Positions 36,762 to 45,792 of a DNA stretch of 64,000 nt are shown here, one piece after another. Under the pieces are notes generated by a model. It was given only the letters and a program-made list of their open reading frames with translations, had not been told where the DNA came from and made no database searches. Source of the stretch: Ktedonobacter robiniae (GTDB lineage Bacteria > Chloroflexota > Ktedonobacteria > Ktedonobacterales > Ktedonobacteraceae); the NCBI RefSeq assembly GCF_016587375.1, contig NZ_BNJG01000005.1, forward strand, positions 62,001 through 126,000, in the 5' to 3' direction. Both the position numbers and the translations under genes were made by a program. Within the stretch, counting starts at the first letter, position 1. The number at the start of each line of letters is the position of its first letter.

Positions 36762-36952
36762 CAAGCTCGTACGGATCAATCGTGAGTGTGCATTATCTTA
36801 TGCTGGCTGCCAGCAGAGAGTTCGCGGTTTAACCATATTGAGCCAACGGTCTGATTCAGGGCAGCGAGATCAAACAGCGCGTCTGCGATTCCTTTGACTC
36901 TGAGTTCCTTAGAGCCACTTACAAGAGCCACTTACACAGCAGGTCTCTTGAA
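36762..36952 (+). pseudogene. Second, more decayed copy of the IS630 C-terminal fragment
   Basis: Scattered blocks match 35435-35646, for example CAAGCTCGTACGG, CAGCGCGTCTGCGATTCCTTT and CAGCAGGTCTCTTG. No frame remains. It ends at the next IS6 copy. Confidence 0.7.
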
Positions 36953-36954
36953 CC

Positions 36955-37960
36955 GATTGTGTTGCAAAAATAAGAGAAGTTCTCTAATGCTCTGTCAAAG
37001 TTGTTCTGCAACAATAAATTGAGTCATAGAGGCAACGAATATGTTGCAAAACATGATTGACAAAGTACTAAACTCTGGTGTATTGAGAGAACATGAGGTA
37101 TTTTTGCAATGCGTTTCCAACCTCCAAGTGCATTTAAATGGCGACATTTTGAAGCTGACATCATACTTCTGTGCGTACGTTGGTACTTGCGTTATGCATT
37201 GAGTTATCGGGATCTGGAGGAAATGATGATGGAGCGCGGACTCGCCGTTGACCACACGACGATCTCTCGCTGGGTCCAACGCTATGTCCCAGAGCTGAAT
37301 AAACGATGCAAGCCTCATCTCAAGGGTACCAACGATTCCTGGCGTGTGGACGAGACGTACATCAAGATCAAAAAAACGTGGACCTCTCTCTACCGAGTGG
37401 TTGATTCGCATGGGAACACGCTGGAGTTTCTCTTGAGCCCAACGCGGGATGCAGAGGCCGCCAAACGCTTCTTCCTCAAAGCCTTGCAGTCCTTAGCTCG
37501 CTCAGCCTCTCACGCCTGTTCGAGGCGTGAGGGAGAGACCACGTCTTCTCTTCTCACAGTTCCCCCGACTCTCCAGTTAGCTCCTCGTGTTATCAACGTC
37601 GATAAAAACGCGGCCTATCCCAAAGCCATTGCTGATCTGAAAGCAGCCGGAATGCTCTCCGAGAGTGTTGAATTGAGGTAGGTCAAATACCTCAACAATC
37701 TGATCGAACAAGATCATCGGTGTATCAAGCAGCTGACCAAACCCGGGATGGGTTTCTTTTCTTTTGCGACTGCAGAGCGAACCTTGCAAGGATACGAGGT
37801 GATGAACATGGTACGCAAAGGGCAGATACGAGGCGTGGGCAAAGGAGATATTCTCAGTCAGGCAGCCTTCATCACCGGCATGTTCGGGGTGGGTGCCTAA
37901 GTGCCATAGCAAGAGGACAAACAGGCCTTTGCTGATCATTTCCTTTTTTGTAACACAGCC
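36955..37960 (+). pseudogene. IS6-family (type A) element with one nonsense codon
   Basis: The ends are GATTGTGTTGCAAAAA (36955 on) and its near complement (to 37960). The transposase starts at 37109 (SAFKWRHFEADIILLCVRWYL) and has WRVDETYIKIKK and VINVDKNAAYPKA. It stops at TAG in ELR-stop-VKYLNN near 37678, where relatives have Gln (CAG). The frame then continues to 37900 with LIEQDHRCIKQ and GMGFFSFATA. There is an insert of about 30 residues (SASHACSRREGETTSS) before the second Asp. Confidence 0.87.
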
Positions 37961-38043
37961 TAAATATAGGACAAATGACAGGTTTCTCTGGAAAGAAAGG
38001 CATGTAAACTGTTCTTAAAAACTGCTGAAGGAGAAAAAGAGGA

Positions 38044-39051
38044 ATGCGTCTACCCTGCTTTCCAAAGGGAAGAAATGGTGTTTTTCGTACGGGACTGATG
38101 ACCCTTTTCGTCGGATCGATGATTGCTCTGGCAGCATTCATCGGTGCTGAAAATATTCCGTATGGTTTCCATACGCTTCAAGGAGATATTGCTCTCTTCT
38201 TACTTGTGATTGTTGTGCCTTTGGGGAGTCTTCTCGTTCTCCTTGGAGGAGTTCTGCTCATGATTGGATGGGTGATGGAGCGCCATAAGAAACCTCCAAC
38301 GGTTGGGGATGAGGATCGAGACAAACAGAAAAGTAGCTCGAAGAACATGGAGTGGCAGCGATCTGGTGGTGCTCGTCAGCTTCTCGAGGGCATTGGTGCA
38401 AGCATACAGATTGTCTTGCTTACTATTGGAGGGGTGGTTGCGTATGGACTTTTTATGGATCAAGTGACAGCCCATCTCTGCGTGGAGTATTTTACGCTTG
38501 GTCACATTGATTACTGGAATCTACAAGATCCTACGCTACTTGCCTTGGAATGGGGAGTGATCGCTACGTGGTGGGCGGGATTATGTGCGAGCATTCCAGT
38601 GGCCCTAAGCGCGCGTCTTTTCCCACAACGCCCCAGGCTTTTGGCTTCTCATCTGCTTCGGCCACTGCTTGTGATTCTCATAGGTATGGCAGGCATGACC
38701 CTTGTGGCAGGAGTGGCAGGATATCTCATGGCTCGAGGAGGCGGAGTCACTTTGAGGGAGCCATTGGCTTCGTTGGTACCACCAACCCAAAAAGTGCTCT
38801 TTTTAGCAGACGGATGGGCCCATACGGCAGCCTATGGGAGTGGTGTTCTTGGATGCATCATTCTTTGTTTCTGGTCGTGGCTTAAGCGAGGGGTGTTACA
38901 ACGTCTTGAAGCGAACCCTCATCCAGGGGATGAACAGCTTTCCAATCTGCCAGTCCGGTGGGAAAAGCGCCTGGCCGGGGCTCTTATGGGAATTGGTGGC
39001 GGTGGGCTTGTGATGGGTATCCTCTTTCTCTGCGCTCTGAATAATGGCTAA
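38044..39051 (+). CDS. Polytopic membrane protein of unknown function
   Basis: 335 residues with about seven membrane segments: two at 17-80, a charged cytoplasmic loop (RHKKPPTVGDEDRDKQK), then five more from about 120. There are no catalytic motifs. AGGAG lies far upstream, so the start is chosen by frame length. It is flanked by IS6 copies on both sides and has no operon partner. Confidence 0.7.
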   Translation: MRLPCFPKGRNGVFRTGLMTLFVGSMIALAAFIGAENIPYGFHTLQGDIALFLLVIVVPLGSLLVLLGGVLLMIGWVMERHKKPPTVGDEDRDKQKSSSKNMEWQRSGGARQLLEGIGASIQIVLLTIGGVVAYGLFMDQVTAHLCVEYFTLGHIDYWNLQDPTLLALEWGVIATWWAGLCASIPVALSARLFPQRPRLLASHLLRPLLVILIGMAGMTLVAGVAGYLMARGGGVTLREPLASLVPPTQKVLFLADGWAHTAAYGSGVLGCIILCFWSWLKRGVLQRLEANPHPGDEQLSNLPVRWEKRLAGALMGIGGGGLVMGILFLCALNNG

Positions 39052-39219
39052 GCTCACGTGTGAACAGCGAAGAGAGGAGCACAGTGAGTTTGTCTCCTAC
39101 TCTATGGGTGTTTCGAGCCGAGCAGCTTAGTGATCTCAGCATAAAAACTTAAAGAGCGTAGCCAGCATGAAGAAAACAGTGACGCAGAGCGTGCCTACGA
39201 TGCCTAAGCCTGGCGCGGG

Positions 39220-40058
39220 GGTTGTGTTGCAAAAAAGGAAGCTGATCTGCTAGCGTAGAGGGAAAAAGCGAAAGAGGTCTCCTTTATGCGTATCCAAAGT
39301 CAAAATCCCTTTAAATGGCGCCACTTCCAGTCTGAGATCATTTTGCTCTGTGTTCGCTGGTATGTGCGCTATGCGCTGAGCTATCGAGACCTCGAAGAGA
39401 TGATGATGGAGCGAGGCTTACACGTTGATCACACGACCATCTACCGCTGGGTTCAGCATTATGCGCCAGAATTGGAGCGGCGATGTCGTCCCTATTTGAA
39501 AACCACGTCGGATTCCTGGCGGGTTGATGAGACCTACATCAAAGTGAAAAAAGAATGGGTCTATCTGTATCGAGCGGTTGATGCGCAGGGAAAGACACTC
39601 GACTTCGTACTCAGCCCAACCAGAGACGGAGAAGCCGCCAGGCGTTTCTTTCTGAAAACCCTTGCCGCCCCTCATACTGCTGAACCACGAGTGATCAATG
39701 TGGACAAAAACGCAGCCTATCCCAAAGCATTCAACGAGCTCAAAGCAAGAGGACACCTCCCCGAAAGCTGTGAGTTGAGACAAGTCAAATATCTTAACAA
39801 TCCGGTTGAACAAGACCATCGTTTTATTAAACGCCTAGCCAAGCCCGGGATGGGCTTTTTCTCGTTCGAGACGGCAAGGCGAACCCTTCAAGGGTACGAA
39901 ACGATGAACAGGAAAGGACAGTTGCAAGGGGTAGACAAAGGGGATGCAGAAGCCCAAGCAACATTCGTCACTCAATTGTTTGGGGTGGTCGCTTAAACAA
40001 AGCAGAAAGGGATATTTCTTACTCATCTTCTTTTCTTTAAATTTCTTGCAACACAACC
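39220..40058 (+). mobile_element. IS6-family element, type A, intact
   Basis: The ends are GGTTGTGTTGCAA (39220 on) and TTGCAACACAACC (to 40058). This is the reference copy for at least five decayed relatives in the window. No target duplication is seen. Confidence 0.88.
39286..39996 (+). CDS. IS6-family transposase, intact
   Basis: 236 residues, a normal IS6/IS26 length. It has NPFKWRHFQSEIILLCVRW, the first Asp in WRVDETYIKVKKEW, the second in VINVDKNAAYPKA and the Glu in PVEQDHRFIKR. The tail is GMGFFSFETARRTLQGYE. It is likely the source of transposition for the type A copies and the related MITE. Confidence 0.93.
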   Translation: MRIQSQNPFKWRHFQSEIILLCVRWYVRYALSYRDLEEMMMERGLHVDHTTIYRWVQHYAPELERRCRPYLKTTSDSWRVDETYIKVKKEWVYLYRAVDAQGKTLDFVLSPTRDGEAARRFFLKTLAAPHTAEPRVINVDKNAAYPKAFNELKARGHLPESCELRQVKYLNNPVEQDHRFIKRLAKPGMGFFSFETARRTLQGYETMNRKGQLQGVDKGDAEAQATFVTQLFGVVA

Positions 40059-40153
40059 GGTTTCCTCTCTCCTCCTTGACAAGGGTACTTCATCGGTACA
40101 CGTAAAAATCTATCATTATGAGCGATTTTTCCATATCCTGGGCCTCTCTCTAC

Positions 40154-41251
40154 TTAATCTCTAGAACGTGGATCGAAGGCGTCACGTACACCATCGCCAA
40201 GGAACGAGAAGCAGAGAACGATAACAGTGAGAACCAGCGAGGGCATTAATACCTGCCAGGGTTTGGAGTCGATTAGGTCGGCGGCATCATTAATCATCAG
40301 GCCAATACTGGAACCCGGCGCTTGCACACCCAAACCGAGAAAGCTCAGACCAGCCTCGCTCACAATAGTGCCTCCTATATTCAATGTAGCCTGGACAATA
40401 ACGATGCTTATTACATTTGGTACAATATGACGCAGAATAATTTTGGAAGCAGGTGCTCCTGTTGATGTAGCGGCTTCGACAAACTGTTGTTCACGTAACT
40501 GGAGTGTCAGACCACGCACCTGGCGAGCCATAAATGGCCAGTTCACAAATGCGAGAGCCATGGAAACGAGCACGAGACGCGCCTCCCCATTCGCGCCAAT
40601 GAGCGGGAGGTTGCTGAAGACTGAATCAGCCGATGAACCAAAGATACCGGCGAGAAGAATGACGAAGAGCAGGCCGGGAAAGGCGAAAATGATATCGGTG
40701 AAGCGAGCCAGCAATTGATCAACCCATTTTCCATAAAAGCCCGCAATGATGCCCACAGAAACGCCCATCACAATGTCAACAATCTCTACAAGCACAGCGA
40801 CACAGAGAGAAATGAGAAGCCCTTGCATCAAACGCGCGAGCAGATCACGCCCAAGGCTATCCGTGCCGAGCCAGTATTGAGGAGAAGGTCCCTCCTCCTG
40901 ACGATCAAGCTCCTGGTGAAAGGGATTATGGTATTGATCGGGGCTAATGACTCCATAAGTTGTACTGTGATAGGGGACTCCGATATGCTGATAGAACAGG
41001 GGACCAACGATTGGCAGAAGAATAAAAAAGAGGAGCACCAACAGACACATCAGAGCGCGTTTGTCTCGAACAAAACGCTGGAGAGCTTCACGCGATGGGC
41101 TAAGAGGCTTTCTGTCGTTGGTCGAGGTTGCTTGAGCAATGGTTACAGTGCCTGCCTTCAGCGCTACGCTATTGTTTCCTTTTACGCTCGCTTCTTGTTT
41201 TTCATGTTTGTCTTGTGGCGTCTTTGAATGTTGAGGATCCAACGCATCCAT
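40154..41251 (-). CDS. Peptide/nickel-type ABC permease (DppC/OppC)
   Basis: 365 residues. A long polar N-terminus (1-65) and a first membrane segment (LMCLLVLLFFILLPIVGPLF) are followed by YWLGTDSLGRDLLARL, which is diagnostic for DppC/OppC. Five more membrane segments carry the EAA-type loop FVEAATSTGAPASKIILRHIVPN. GAGAGGAA precedes the ATG. The usual partners (DppB, binding protein, ATPases) are not in the window; the flanks are IS sequence, so the operon was probably disrupted or continues elsewhere. Confidence 0.92.
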   Translation of the reverse strand: MDALDPQHSKTPQDKHEKQEASVKGNNSVALKAGTVTIAQATSTNDRKPLSPSREALQRFVRDKRALMCLLVLLFFILLPIVGPLFYQHIGVPYHSTTYGVISPDQYHNPFHQELDRQEEGPSPQYWLGTDSLGRDLLARLMQGLLISLCVAVLVEIVDIVMGVSVGIIAGFYGKWVDQLLARFTDIIFAFPGLLFVILLAGIFGSSADSVFSNLPLIGANGEARLVLVSMALAFVNWPFMARQVRGLTLQLREQQFVEAATSTGAPASKIILRHIVPNVISIVIVQATLNIGGTIVSEAGLSFLGLGVQAPGSSIGLMINDAADLIDSKPWQVLMPSLVLTVIVLCFSFLGDGVRDAFDPRSRD

Positions 41252-41441
41252 ATTCTGACGTTCCTCTCATCAAACTAACATAAAATGCATCTTCTATATA
41301 GTATTTATTACGTCAAAAATACTACATTCCTCACATAAATCGCTTTTGAGCGATTCATGCCGCCCTGGCACGCCGCCTTCAATCAATACTCTAAGGTGTG
41401 ATAGACTGATCATCTCACAAATAATTTCAGGAGGCATGCCC
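41252..41441. other. Intergenic, no gene seen
   Basis: AT-rich region upstream of the permease and the type B IS6 scrap. Confidence 0.4.
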
Positions 41442-41490
41442 ATGAATTGCCCGTCCTGCTTGTCAGCGACCACCAAGGAACCGCAGAAAT
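41442..41490 (+). pseudogene. 5' scrap of a type B IS6 transposase
   Basis: The ATG at 41442 is preceded by AGGAGG and reads MNCPSCLSATTKEPQK. This resembles the first codons of the Zn-ribbon IS6 transposase (MHCPHCASTTTKEQAQK). After that the similarity ends. Confidence 0.6.
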
Positions 41491-41661
41491 CTCCTCCTCA
41501 AAATGAAAAATGTCTTGCAGGTATTCGATAAGTTGAGAAGATGGGCGATACTGTTTGTAATCTGATCGTGGCCCAACCTGCAGCACCACTTTCTCGCGCT
41601 TATCTATGAGACGTGATGTGGTAAGGAATCTCCCTGAAGGCAGAGGAGGCCTTGATCGTCT

Positions 41662-41868
41662 TCATTCTAGGAGCGTCGCACATGGATGAATCCATTGAAA
41701 TGGATAAGAAAAACCCAGCAGATTGGACACATGTATACCAACCAATTGCGCTGTTTTCGGACGAAGATGGTAGACCCGCAGGTCTAGCTCAAAGCCATCA
41801 TCACTTTGATCGAGATCCACGTCCAACACATCACAGTCATCACGGAGATTCTTGTTCTTCAACGTCAT
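41662..41868 (-). CDS. Possible RiPP precursor peptide with FxLD-like leader
   Basis: 68 residues from the ATG at 41868, with GGGAGG 8 bases upstream. The N-terminal part is acidic and Asp-rich (DVLDVDLDQSDDG) and contains FELDLRV at 26-32. This resembles the F-x-L-D leader motif of FxLD lanthipeptides. The C-terminal segment has Ser48, Ser54, Cys63 and Thr65 (HPCATLLE), few residues for rings, so the core could be degenerate. No lanthionine synthetase or transporter is visible nearby. An ordinary small acidic protein is the alternative. Confidence 0.4.
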   Translation of the reverse strand: MTLKNKNLRDDCDVLDVDLDQSDDGFELDLRVYHLRPKTAQLVGIHVSNLLGFSYPFQWIHPCATLLE

Positions 41869-42078
41869 ACTCACTTCCTCCCTTTTGTGGAGAAACTGAA
41901 GAACACGTAACACCTCAAGTATACGGGGAAAGGGCGGTTTTGACCAGGACAAGAGGAGGACACTTTTGGACATTTTGCCCCAAGAGTTTTACGTGCCGAT
42001 TTCCTTTGCTTATACTGTAGTAGTAATCTTGAATGTTGTCAGCCCATGCTGCTTATATAGAAGGATGGACACGTATTC

Positions 42079-42620
42079 ATGCACTTTGGGAAACGGTTAC
42101 GTCAGGAGCGCTTGCGCCTTCACTTATCACAAGAAGCTCTGGCGGAGGCTCTGGCTATCTCCGCCAGAAGTGTTCGTCGCTGGGAACAAGGACAGGCGCT
42201 TCCTCAAGCGTCGGTCCGGATTCAACTCAGTCGCTTTTTCGGCCTGCGCCCCGAAGCACTTTTTGAGGATGAGGAGACCCAGGGAGCCTCTCTGGAACGT
42301 TCCTTATCCGCGCAATCCCTTCTTCACGGGTCGAGAAGAGATCCTCACGACGCTCCATACGTTCCTCTCCGTCGATGCGTTGGTTGCATCCACTCAGGTG
42401 TATGCCCTCCAAGGGCTTGGCGGAGTTGGCAAAACACAAATTGCACTGGAATATGCCTATCGCTACGCACAGGAGTACCGGGCGGTCTTCTGGATCGGGG
42501 CAGAGACCACCGAGAGCATCGTCTTCGGTCTGCTATGTATTGCCGAGTCCCTTCAGGTGCCTGGGCGAGACGATAAGGACCAGCAGCAGGTAATCACAGC
42601 AGTCCACCACTGTCTCATCA
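42079..42620 (+). pseudogene. HTH-NB-ARC protein, truncated and frameshifted
   Basis: The ATG at 42079 starts an Xre-type HTH (LSQEALAEALAISARSVRRWEQGQALP), as in the intact neighbour at 43148. Near 42290 the frame shifts and the NB-ARC part follows: NPFFTGREEILTTLHTFL and the P-loop LQGLGGVGKTQIALEYAY. It ends at VITAVHH near 42612, where IS6 sequence begins. It is a tandem paralog of 43148-45781. Confidence 0.85.
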
Positions 42621-43007
42621 ACCCGCCAGGAATCCGACGTGGTTTTCAAATAGGGACGACATCGCCGCTCCAATTCTGGCGCATAATGCTGAACCCAGCG
42701 GTAGATGGTCGTGTGATCAACGTGTAAGCCTCGCTCCATCATCATCTCTTCGAGGTCTCGATAGCTCAGCGCATAGCGCACATACCAGCGAACACAGAGC
42801 AAAATGATCTCAGACTGGAAGTGGTGCCATTTAAAGGGATTTTGACTTTGGATACGCATAAAGGAGACCTCTTTCGCTTTTTCCCTCTACGCTAGCAGAT
42901 CAGCTTCCTTTTTTGCAACACAACCGTTTGGAGTGGCCGCCTAAGAAGGAGCGAGAAATTCATCCCACGCCCAATTGTTTGTCTCATCTTTCTTGCAACA
43001 CAACCCG
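42611..43007 (-). pseudogene. Mosaic of two type A IS6 fragments
   Basis: 42611-42925 is the 5' half of an IS6 element in minus orientation: transposase start at 42859 (NPFKWHHFQSEIILL), end CAACACAACC at about 42925. 42926-43007 is the last piece of a plus-orientation copy (TTTGGAGTGGCCGCCTAA, then the right end). Neither encodes a full transposase. Confidence 0.75.
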
Positions 43008-43147
43008 CGAAAGAGCGCTCGATAAACAGTCGCTTTCCGGTCCAAATGCCTGAACCACTTTACTTGCTAATTTTGTTCGTTTACACTGTATTTGATAATC
43101 AATGTGAATGGTACATACGAGCAATGAAGGAGGGCAGACCTATTTCC

Positions 43148-44446
43148 ATGCGTTTTGGCACCCGTTTGCGCGAGGAACGAGTACGTCGTCATTTGTCACA
43201 AGAAGCGCTCGCCGAAGTACTTTCTCTCTCCGCCAGGACTATTCGTCGTTGGGAGCAGGGACAAGCGTTCCCGCAAGCCTCTGTTCGGCCCCATCTATGC
43301 CGCTTTTTGGGATTGCGCCTCGAAGAGCTGTTTGAAGAGCAGGAAATCCAAGCCAAGAGTCTCCCTCTCTGGTGTATTCCCTCGCCCCGTAATCCCTTCT
43401 TCACTGGACGAGAGGAGACCCTCACGGTCCTCCATACATTCCTCGTAACGCATCAGGAGACCGCTTTGACCCGTGTGTATGCGCTCCAGGGACTTGGTGG
43501 TGTTGGCAAGACGCAGATTGCTCTGGAGTATGCCTATCGATTTGCCCAGGAATATAGGGCGGTCTTGTGGATCGGGGCAGAGGACGCAGAGCATCTCGTC
43601 TTGAGTCTGTTGCGTCTTGCCGAGACGCTCCAATTGCCTGAACGGGATGACAAGGATCAGCAACGCGTCATCACAGCTGTTCATAACTGGCTCATGACGC
43701 ATGATCAGTGGTTACTCATTTGTGATAACGTGGAAGACCTGGACATCTTGGATCGTTTTCTCCCGTCTATTCGACATGGGTCAGTTCTGCTTACAACGCG
43801 CCTGCAGGCGTTGGGGACACGTGCGCGAAGCATTCCCCTCTTGCCCATGGAGCAGGAGGAAGGGGAGCTCTTCTTGTTGCGCCGTGCGAGAGTGCTGGAA
43901 GCGGAAGCAACCAGTGAACATGTGCATCTGTTTGCTGTGCGAGAGCTTTCTCAGTATGCCGCAGCAGCGGAGCTTGTCACAGTGATGGGAGGGCTCCCTC
44001 TGGCGCTTGACCAGGCAGGTGCCTATCTGGAAGCGACGCAGTGTGGTCTGTCTGCCTATGTGGAGCTTTTCCGTACACAGCGTGCCGCCCTGCTTCAACA
44101 CCGAGGCGAGGGGGCACAGGATCATCCGTCGCCCGTGTCTACCACATTCGCGCTCGCTATCACCGCTGCAGCCGACCGCCACCTGGCAGTGCGTGACCTG
44201 TTGCGTGTTTGTGCCCTACTTCAGCCGGACGCCATTCCTGAAGAGCTCTTTCGCCAGGGGAGTGCGCATCTTGGAGCGGCGCTGGGGCCTGTGTGTCGTG
44301 ATTTGCTGGAGTGGAACCAGATGATTGCCATCGCATGTTCCTATTCCTTACTCTCACGCCAGGCAGAAACACAAACCTTCTCGATCCATCGGCTGATGCA
44401 GGCAGTGCTCCTGGATGCCATGGACGAGGACGAACGATACGAGTAG
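43148..44446 (+). CDS. HTH-NB-ARC STAND protein (front part)
   Basis: About 432 residues from the ATG at 43148, with AAGGAGGG 13 bases upstream. An Xre-type HTH (about 5-60) is followed by NPFFTGRE, the P-loop LGGVGKTQIALEYAY, Walker B-like WLLICDNVED, SVLLTTR and the GLPLALDQAGAYL box, as in NB-ARC/SARP-like STAND proteins. The frame stops at TAG 44444-44446 after DEDERYE. The next codon, ATG, is in the same frame and opens the TPR part, so one nonsense change (relatives suggest Trp) splits a protein of about 877 residues. Such proteins act as signal-sensing switches. Confidence 0.88.
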   Translation: MRFGTRLREERVRRHLSQEALAEVLSLSARTIRRWEQGQAFPQASVRPHLCRFLGLRLEELFEEQEIQAKSLPLWCIPSPRNPFFTGREETLTVLHTFLVTHQETALTRVYALQGLGGVGKTQIALEYAYRFAQEYRAVLWIGAEDAEHLVLSLLRLAETLQLPERDDKDQQRVITAVHNWLMTHDQWLLICDNVEDLDILDRFLPSIRHGSVLLTTRLQALGTRARSIPLLPMEQEEGELFLLRRARVLEAEATSEHVHLFAVRELSQYAAAAELVTVMGGLPLALDQAGAYLEATQCGLSAYVELFRTQRAALLQHRGEGAQDHPSPVSTTFALAITAAADRHLAVRDLLRVCALLQPDAIPEELFRQGSAHLGAALGPVCRDLLEWNQMIAIACSYSLLSRQAETQTFSIHRLMQAVLLDAMDEDERYE

Positions 44447-45781
44447 ATGCAACGAATCCTTGGCGCACTTGATGCTGTCTTTCCCGAAAAACGTCTCACG
44501 AAGGAGTATATATCCTGGCAGAAGCAGTGTGAGCGATTCGTGACTCATGTATTGATTTGTGTGCAACGCGCCCAAGCTACTGTACGTTCCCTTCCCTTGG
44601 CGTCAGTCGCGTACAAGGTCGCTCAATATGTACTGGAACGCGGGCAATATGGAGAGGCGGAGGTGCTCTATCGGCGGGCTTTGCACATTCAGGAAAAGAT
44701 TCTCGGCCCAGAGGCTCCTCCCGTTGCCGCCTCGCTTAATGGACTGGCGAACCTGTGTCGTGATCGTGGACGATATGTGGAAGCGGAGCCGCTCTATCAG
44801 CGCGCTTTGCGGATCCAGAAACGGGCTTTGGGAGAGAATACGCCGCAGGTAGCGAATACTCTCAACGATCTGGCAAACCTCTACTGGAAGCAGGGCAGGT
44901 ACTCGGAAGCAGAGCCATTGAGCAAACGTGCTTTACACATCCATGAGCAGATTCTGGGGGAGAATACCCCTCTTGTCGTCATGACGCTCAACGATCTGGC
45001 TCTTCTCTACTGGAGGCTGGGAAGATATGAGGAGGCGGAACCGCTGTATAAGCGAGCTTTGCGCATTGGAGAGCAGGTGCTAGGGGTGGATCATCCCGAT
45101 ATTGGCGCTCTTTTCAATCATTTGGCGCTGCTGTATTGGAGCCAAGGGAAATACACAGAGGCGGAACCGCTGTATAAGCGAGCTCTACGTATCTGGGAGC
45201 AGACAATGGGGCCTGAGCATCTTCTTGTCACCTATTCACTCAATAATCTGGCGGAATTGTATCGAACTCAGAGAAGGTACGAGGAGGCGGAACCGCTGTA
45301 CAGGCGAGCTTTGTGCGTTCGGGAGCAGCATCTGGGTTCGGAGCATGCCGAGGTTGCTAATGTGCTCAACAATCTGGCTGAACTCTATCGAATGCAGCGT
45401 AGGGATGCGGAGGCAGAACTACTCTATCAACGCGCGCTTTCTCTTCGGGAGCACACATTAGGTCGTGCCCATCATTTGGTGGCAGAACCACTTCATGGGC
45501 TGGCAAATCTCTTCCGTGACCGGGGCCAATACTTTGAGGCAGAGTCTCTCTATCAGCGCGCCCTCTTCATTCGAGAGCAGCATCTGGGTCAGGAGCATCC
45601 TGCATTGGCCCAAACGCTGTATGATATTGCCATCTTTTCTCAAAAGCAAGGCGACCTGCCTCGCGCAGGTCGCCTTGCCGAGCGCGCTCTGAAGATTTGC
45701 TCACAGGTTCTGGGAACTGATCATCCCACAACAATTGCTACACACGTGCTCTATGCTCAACTTGTACAAGAGGAGGAGTAA
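44447..45781 (+). CDS. TPR back part of the HTH-NB-ARC protein
   Basis: 444 residues starting with the ATG that abuts the upstream TAG (TAGATG), so translation could restart there. After a linker of about 65 residues come about nine tetratricopeptide repeats of 42 residues with the Kinesin-light-chain-like consensus YAEAEPLYKRALRI and LNNLAELY. The repeat DNA is similar from unit to unit. In the intact protein this would be the ligand- or partner-binding sensor region. The type B IS6 copy begins 12 bp after the stop. Confidence 0.88.
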   Translation: MQRILGALDAVFPEKRLTKEYISWQKQCERFVTHVLICVQRAQATVRSLPLASVAYKVAQYVLERGQYGEAEVLYRRALHIQEKILGPEAPPVAASLNGLANLCRDRGRYVEAEPLYQRALRIQKRALGENTPQVANTLNDLANLYWKQGRYSEAEPLSKRALHIHEQILGENTPLVVMTLNDLALLYWRLGRYEEAEPLYKRALRIGEQVLGVDHPDIGALFNHLALLYWSQGKYTEAEPLYKRALRIWEQTMGPEHLLVTYSLNNLAELYRTQRRYEEAEPLYRRALCVREQHLGSEHAEVANVLNNLAELYRMQRRDAEAELLYQRALSLREHTLGRAHHLVAEPLHGLANLFRDRGQYFEAESLYQRALFIREQHLGQEHPALAQTLYDIAIFSQKQGDLPRAGRLAERALKICSQVLGTDHPTTIATHVLYAQLVQEEE

Positions 45782-45792
45782 CTATTCAGGTT

